The translations under genes and the position numbers were made by a program. This document shows positions 58,235 to 64,000 of a DNA stretch of 64,000 nucleotides, in pieces. Under the pieces are notes generated by a model. That model searched no databases. It was given only the letters and a program-made list of their open reading frames with translations, and had not been told where the DNA came from. Numbering within the stretch: position 1 is the first letter of the stretch; every line of letters begins with the position of its first letter. The stretch is from Melitaea cinxia (lineage: Eukaryota > Arthropoda > Insecta > Lepidoptera > Nymphalidae): NCBI RefSeq assembly GCF_905220565.1, contig NC_059397.1, forward strand, positions 16,617,001 through 16,681,000. The letters run 5' to 3'.

Positions 58235-58480
58235 TATAATAACAAGTTCCACGGGAACCGACCAGATGTCGCATCGATCGGCGCACGGACGGACGGTCGG
58301 CCGCGAGTTATTATTTAAACGCAATCTCTACGATTAGCATATCTATTGTTGCGTACACATGTTATCGCAATGAATGAGTGACGTACTCGCCTATGAAAAG
58401 AATTAATACGTTGACTTCGATCATAAACAAACTCCGCGTAACTTGTGTAACGTACGCTTAATTGTTATTCATTAACTTGT
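58235..58480. promoter_or_regulatory. GC-richer island
   Basis: It contains GTTCC-ACG-GGAAC (58246-58258), ATCGATCGGCGCACGG, ACGGACGGTCGGCCGCG and CTCTACGATTAGC (homeodomain). Non-coding. Candidate enhancer. Confidence 0.32.
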
Positions 58481-58854
58481 TTTATAGGAAAGTGTTGAAA
58501 CGTTTTTGCATGTTTTATACGTTTTATTTTTTTACGTCGAACTGTACAAATTATTTACAATTTGGAGGAGCGTGTGTTTTAAAAATAATTTTTAATTTAA
58601 TACAACCCATCTTGACATAAATTAAACAGAATTAAGAAAGGTTGTTTAGCAATTATATTTTATTTGCTGATATTAAATTCCTTAAAAGGGAAAAACAATA
58701 TAACTGAATGTATCAGTCCTCTTTATTTATTACCTTTTTAGTAACTTGGTTTTACCTGCCTTACCTTACATACATTGGTTTAAGAAGAAGCAGATATAGG
58801 TATTGTTTATCATAATACCAAACACTGCTGGACGTTTAAAAGTAAAATAGTTTC

Positions 58855-59110
58855 AACAAAACGGTAGCCGATCCGTCGTATAAACAACGAAAGAGGAACA
58901 ATCAACACAATATAACACGATAACGAGTCGGAGTGCAGCAATAATCTCATAATCTAGCGGCGGCAGGCTCAGTCGCTTACGAACGAATAAAAAATAACAG
59001 AATATACGAGTTAACCGCCGCGATGTTCCCACGAGGCGACGTTCAGCTTTGATGTTCACCAATTCACGAACGCTGCTCGCGAAATATAATAAGGCACCCT
59101 TCACTTGTGT
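58855..59110. promoter_or_regulatory. GC-richer island with TCF- and Sox-like words
   Basis: GCTTTGATG (59046-59054) fits the TCF consensus. GAGGAACAATCAAC is Sox-like, and TTAACCGCCGCGATG is GC-rich. The 83-codon minus frame across it shows no domain. Candidate enhancer. Confidence 0.32.
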
Positions 59111-59399
59111 AATTCGATTGAAACGTTTATTTCAAAGTCAATAATAAAACAATTAATCCGTTGTTAAAGGAAAAAATCACAGACCTAAATGTAACAACAT
59201 TCACGCGATAAACGGTCGTCTAAATTAGTTCTTGGATAATCTAAGTGTAAACTTTGCATCTATCTCTGCCCGAATCTTATCTGGGCACTTACTGCTTATA
59301 AAATAGAGGTGAAAATATAAAAAACGAAATTTATTCGTATTCCTGGTCGTATGAAGAGAGACCGCAACGCGTCTGACTAATTGCAACTCCCGTACTGAT

Positions 59400-59650
59400 A
59401 ATCCGTTCGCAGCGGGAGGCTTCCAAATTAAAAAGCCCGAGTCCCGACAACTGTCCGGCGGGGACCGAGGCCTGGATTACCGCTCCCATGGCCTCGGACG
59501 GCCCCTAAAGCGGAGGGGAATTCGAAAACTTTCCCGCGAATCCGATATCCAGAGATGAAATAGTAATTTATCAAAGGATTTTCAAAAGTTTCAGTGATAC
59601 GACAAGGACGATGGTTTTTCTTTATCCGCAAATGGCAGGCGTGAGGGTAT
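59400..59650. promoter_or_regulatory. GC-rich island with GGATTA in a hairpin loop
   Basis: CCGAGGCC (59465-59472) and GGCCTCGG (59490-59497) are perfect inverted repeats around a 17-base spacer holding GGATTA (59474-59479), a Bicoid/Otd/Pitx-type core. Flanking GC-rich words are AACTGTCCGGCGGGG and AAGCGGAGGGGAATTCG. A 67-codon minus frame crosses it but looks compositional. Confidence 0.4.
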
Positions 59651-60732
59651 CAGAAATTGCTACTTTGAAATTTTTCTTATTACTAATATCGATGCGAAGA
59701 CTTATAGTTTTTGTAAAGTTGGAAAAGACTTATTAGCGTGTGTTAACTTATACAGCCTAAGGTATGTATGTCACACAATTATAGATAGGTAAAATTCAAT
59801 GTTTGCGAATCACGAACACAATCGAAACGATATGATTATTTATAAGCTTTTAACGTATAATATATGCATAAACCATTACTCCTATACGAATATGACCAAC
59901 TTATTAATATTCAAATGGCTTTGGGCGAGCGATGCTGGAGATCCCAACGGTATTAGTACCATTTATACCGCGTGCGTGGTCAGCGCGGGTAAACATTGCA
60001 AGCGAATGCATTACAGCTCCCTCTAATAACAATATAGTCTCCGCAGCTGCCTACTTCAAACTTATTTTTTTTTATTTTATTATAAACTAATAAAACATAA
60101 CGCTGTGAAAATTGTAACAGCATGTGTGGGCAGTCTCAAAGTAATTTATAGCATAGAAATAGATTAAGAGGCTCGTACTCTGTCAGTTCGATCGGTCGTG
60201 TAGTCATTTCCTTCATGAAACAGCTGTTGTAAAGGTTACGCCTATACTCTTGCACCTGCGACCCTCGTAATGTCACATTAGCCGGAGCTATTATCAAGAA
60301 TACTATTAACGTGATCCTGTATTTTCTGCTCATTAGATTCGATAAAATGGCGTCGCACGTAACTTTTCAGACGATCAACTAAAGAAGTACCTTGTACTTT
60401 CATACATTTATCATCTAAAAGTCTATAAAATATACAAGGTGAATAATAACAATATAAAGACGTATTTATATTCCCTCGGCGTATGTAATGTACGTTCGTG
60501 GCATTTAAAAGATTCTATAGATATTGACAAGCACACGTGCGGGGGTAGTTTTAAAAGGGTTAATTTTTTTTATTCATACAAAAAAACTTAACAATTATCA
60601 GATTAGGGTTAAATAACAAGGGTGTCGATTCTAAATATATGGGTTATTGTATATATAAGATGAAAAAAGTAAGTAAGGAAAATTCTTTGTCTAAAAGGTA
60701 TTTTCTTTATTCCAAACCCGTAGACGTGGTGT

Positions 60733-60816
60733 GATCGTGGTGGATTAGGCTCTGATCCTTCTCCTACACGAGGAAAAAGGCCTACACCCATCAGTGGGAT
60801 ATTACAGACTGAAGCA
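60733..60816 (+). repeat. SINE family A, 3' fragment
   Basis: TCGTGGTGGATTAGGCTC, GATCCTTCTCCTACACGAGG, GGCCTACACCCATCAG and GGGATATTACAGACTGAAG are the family A 3' module, moderately diverged and 5'-truncated. Confidence 0.85.
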
Positions 60817-61059
60817 ATAAAAAACTAATAAATAATACGTACGTACTCATTCCATAATAAAAAATCTTCCCCATTTTCTTATATTTTTTATAAAAATCTA
60901 CGATAACGCAAGAATAACGGAAGTGTTCTCGACAGAAATTTTATCTATAAAAAATAAACATTTACCTCGACATTTTAATAATTGAGTCTTGAAACGTTTT
61001 AATAAAAAGAAGATAATAAATAGCAAGTTGAACTCTTAGAAGGGAACGGGTTGCAGTGA

Positions 61060-61260
61060 TGGTTTGTGAGTAAGTACGATAATTTCCCCACGTCCGCTCG
61101 GCAGAAGGCGCGCACGCACGCGATGGTCGCGCGTCAGTCGGGAGCCAGCCGTTCTTATCGAACGATACCTCTTGTCAATCAAATATAGCCGCTACGACGG
61201 CATATTACGAACGTCGCCTACACGCAGCAATCTGGCGGATGATAATGATAGGTTGGCCGG
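61060..61260. promoter_or_regulatory. GC-rich island
   Basis: GCAGAAGGCGCGCACGCACG, GATGGTCGCGCGTCAGTCGG and ACCTCTTGTCAATCAAATAT mark a GC-rich block grading into TGACA-like (TGTCAATC; Meis/Hth-type) wording. No coding frame. Confidence 0.33.
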
Positions 61261-61429
61261 ACTTCTTGATGTTTTTGTCGCTAATTCCTTTACCGCTATG
61301 TTATGGTAATTGCTTTCTAGTTTTTTTAATGACACGGGACGTTTGTTTTCTTCAACATTTTGTTTTAATGTAAGAAGCTCCCCTCGATGAGCCCATTAAA
61401 AATAGTTTGACACGCTGATATTGTTTACA

Positions 61430-61700
61430 TTTCGTCGTTCAGCTCCCACAAAGGACGACAGCGCCGGATCCACGGGCAACGTTCGTGACTATTATTCAAG
61501 CCGCGAACGTACCACCGGCGTACATCTGTTTCGTTCCTTTTTGCCTTGCATAATGAAACCGGCCCATTGTGAGGGAAACATCCACAAAAGAACACGCACT
61601 TCGAGCCGGTATTTTATAAGAAAAAATAACAGAGGCCTCGGGCCTAAAAAGTGGGCGGCAATGCTGTCGGAAATGAGAAAGTCGGTGCAACTGTTATGAC
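61430..61700. promoter_or_regulatory. GC-rich island, open on both strands
   Basis: Open frames of 92 codons (+) and 64 codons (-) overlap, which suits composition rather than coding, and neither shows a domain. It carries ACCACCGGCGTAC, the inverted repeat AGGCC-TCG-GGCCT (61633-61645) and GGTATTTTATAAG (TATA-like). A short exon cannot be fully excluded. Confidence 0.32.
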
Positions 61701-62254
61701 ATACGCGGTTCGTTAAGTGTTATTGAAAATAAACAACAGTCCGCGCTTTAACGAAGCCAATTCGCATGTCAAATGCCGAAATATTGTACGTGTCCGACAC
61801 CGACCATTGAATCGTATCAACGCCACAATTATTAACAAGGGTCGAACAAATAGACAAATTTGAATTTCCTTCCAACTAAAAGCGGAAACTAACATTGCTG
61901 ACATAAAAATAACATTATTGGCAACGTGCAAGTCATTTTATAAATACTACGATAACTGACGACTTAACGTTTTTTAAATATATTTTTGTACTAGTGTAAA
62001 AAAATCAGGCAAAGGTTTTAAATTTAATTGTTTGATAGCAGTTGGAAACGCTTTTGGATACGCCTTTTAGGATAATGTGGTAGGTATATGTTGAAACGTC
62101 TTTTCTTCGTCCTCTACGTATTCAAATAACTTTTATAGTCAAGGTTCATCGTATCAGACGCAGTCGAACTGAGGATAATTACATTGTAGAAAAGGATATC
62201 TTAGAATTATATGACTTCGCAACAAGTCCTCAATTTTAAGTTTTACAAGCGGAT

Positions 62255-62420
62255 AGGTATAGGTTTAAAGTTGGCATCATAATACGGGTTCTGCGGGCAA
62301 ATTGTGCTCCCCCCAGGCGGAGCGCCTGCGCCGACGATTAAGTGCACTTAATTCTGTCTAAATGTTGCCCGTTGGGAAGTTGCGAAGTTGCTCCTGGGTT
62401 GCTATTCAATAAGCTGGGGT
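62255..62420. promoter_or_regulatory. GC-rich island with NK2-like palindrome
   Basis: CAGGCG-GAG-CGCCTG (62314-62328) is followed 8 bp later by the perfect 16-bp palindrome ATTAAGTGCACTTAAT (62337-62352). The latter is two inverted TTAAGTG words, close to the NK2-class homeodomain core T(C/T)AAGTG. Non-coding. Dimeric NK2-type binding is a hypothesis. Confidence 0.4.
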
Positions 62421-63477
62421 GTGTACGGAAATCTTTGCGTGTAGTTTTGTAATGTAATTAAGTTAAACTTCTGCATATTCTTAAGGGGCTACACTACCTC
62501 AGCTCGAATTCAGATTTCACCCGTACTAAATACACATGAGAATTGAGAGCGCTTGCTTGTTCATCGCGCGAATTATATGTATTTTCTTCCCACAAACATT
62601 ATCAATAGTTATTTTTTAAAAAACGCAACATATAAAATGTTCTTCATACTTATTTCAATTACCATGCTTAATCTCAAGTCCATAACTTCTATATTTACTG
62701 AGATATTAAGGTTTTAATACAAAAATAGAGGTAACTTTGCGATTTTTTTGTATCGAGAAAATTTTATGGAATCATGTTTTCGAAACATATGAAAGTTAGT
62801 TTATGTCCTGAACTTTACCATACATAAATTTCAAACTTAAATATTCAGTAGTTTGGAAGATATAGACATCCTGCCGAGTAGAAAATAAGCAATTTGAGGT
62901 AGCATACACTCTTAACTTTAACGGAGATATTTTGCATGTATGTACATTTTATGGAAAATCTAAGATGTGTTCCGTACTCTTAGCAGATACAATTATATTA
63001 TACAGATATAGTTCAGTCATTTAAGACTTTAGGATAAGAAAAAGTACCTTTACAGTAAATTTTGGCACTCATACTGCTTTATGTTTTAAATAAAATTTTG
63101 TTTACTTATATATAAATTAATTTAATTATTATTTACATAATTATAGTAAGTTACAGCAAAAGGAAATTACAATCAGATAAATTATTAAAAGTTTTTAGAT
63201 ATCCACGTTTAACTTTGTGAAAAATACTATGTCAACCTGTAAAACTTTGCGTGAGATCTATTTTTAGACGCTTTTTATTAGCTTCACATTTCGATATAAT
63301 CATATAAACTTAGTATAAATAAGTATTAAATAAAATGTAATGTTTTATTGTAAAGCTACTCGTTACCCGACGATTTTATTCACAGTGAATATATGTATAG
63401 AATTACTTCGTTATGATTAAAATACAAAAGTTAATATAGTAATCACGTCACTTCTAGGCGTATCAAGATGAAAGTTC

Positions 63478-63735
63478 CGTCTGGGTAAGTTCCTCGATTT
63501 TACAGAAGATCACAGGTAAATAACACTGCACTTGAGCAGTGTTGCCTTCCTGAGGTGAGTAAGATGATCAAAGCTCCTGGGGGAGAGATGGAGAGATAGG
63601 GTCGGTAACGCGCTTGCGATATATACTTCAGGTGTTGCAGGTGTCAGCTACTAGCTTATAAGCTACGGTAATCGTTTACCACCAGGTGAACCGTACGTTT
63701 GTTTGCAATCTAGTTGTATAATAAAAATCTAAAAT
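63478..63735 (+). repeat. Poly(A)-tailed SINE-like repeat, family B, copy 4
   Basis: The most diverged copy: TTCCTCGATTTTACAGAAG, TGAGTAAGATGATCAAAGC, GGGTCGGTAACGCGCTTGCG, CAGGTGTTGCAGGTGTCAG and CACCAGGTGAACCGTACG. A short extra segment (TATATACT) and a CTACTAGCTTATAAG insertion distinguish it. Confidence 0.8.
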
Positions 63736-64000
63736 ATTTGCTTTTGCTACTATTGCTGCTATAGACACCTATAATGAAATTTTCTTGAGTATGAAACTTT
63801 TATAAATATTTCTTTCATGTCTAGACGTCGGCCATTTAAAACTATTAAAAGGATAGATAATGTATGTCTTAATTTCTAAATTGAATAAAACTGAATAAAC
63901 AAATTAAGTTACACTTAAGACAAATAATGTAAATGTTTATCTTTAAACGTAGACTTCTCTATCCATTTAATATTAAACCATAATAGCATACAATGCCGTT
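63736..64000. other. Terminal non-coding stretch
   Basis: AT-rich with nothing I can name. GTCTAGACGTCGGCCATTT is its only GC-richer word. Confidence 0.6.

Larger units (their letters stand above)
57542..63477. other. Non-coding stretch dense in GC-richer islands
   Basis: No gene is recognisable. Islands at 58235-58480, 58855-59110, 59400-59650, 61060-61260, 61430-61700 and 62255-62420 are listed separately. A smaller block at 60170-60360 has GCACCTGCGACCCTCG. 62430-63470 is AT-rich and blank to me. Confidence 0.5.

Noticed and set aside
61421..61699. Plus-strand frame of 92 codons in a GC-rich island
   Set aside because: The minus strand is open too, no domain is seen, and GC-rich sequence is naturally poor in stop codons. 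Treated as a non-coding island.
1..64000. CRISPR array, operons or a prokaryotic defence system
   Set aside because: There are no regularly spaced repeats with unique spacers and no dense gene packing. The repeats and AT-rich gene-poor layout are those of an insect nuclear genome.

Overview
The window looks like nuclear DNA of a moth or butterfly (Lepidoptera). It is AT-rich, has no operon-like gene packing, and is scattered with short repeats that I recognise from lepidopteran genomes. These include a tRNA-headed SINE whose 3' part reads GTGGTGGATTAAGCTC...GGCCTATGCCCAG, a poly(A)-tailed repeat containing AAGCGTACGGCTCACCTG, and RTE-like LINE fragments that begin CTAGCTGTGCCCCG or CTAGCTTTTACCCGCGG. 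The lepidopteran assignment rests on remembered repeat families, not on a search. I could not identify the locus or species.

I find no convincing host protein-coding exon. The only long open frame is the reverse transcriptase of a CR1/Jockey-type LINE (about 5204-6967), which carries one internal stop. Its insertion reaches about 7512, with a 3' UTR, a (TCTA)n tail and a probable TAAGCTT target duplication. A second protein relic is a broken mariner transposase at about 45855-46240. The other open frames are short, lie in AT-rich sequence and have no recognisable domain.

Layout: 1-345 SINE; 346-5094 non-coding with three GC-richer islands; 5095-7517 LINE insertion beside an RTE fragment; 7518-16213 non-coding with islands, an (AT)36 microsatellite and one SINE piece; 16214-17205 an inverted-repeat element and a minus-strand SINE; 17206-29758 islands mixed with RTE, SINE and poly(A)-repeat copies, including the strongest GC island (27480-28110); 30059-44262 sparse non-coding DNA with RTE ends; 44263-47687 a SINE, the mariner relic and a 1.2-kb element bounded by AAGAGCCATTTCACAA inverted repeats; 47688-57541 islands, a TA-flanked MITE and further repeats; 57542-64000 closely spaced islands.

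A plausible reading is an intergenic desert or large intron of a developmental regulator. GC-richer islands with homeodomain, TCF-like and E2F-like words would be candidate enhancers, with transposons accumulating between them. That functional reading is inference; cross-species conservation would decide it. The best candidates for something little described are the 46469-47687 inverted-repeat element, the TA-flanked MITE at 52319-52717, the modular inverted-repeat family at 16214-16826 and 57230-57541, and the foldable GC island at 27826-28033.
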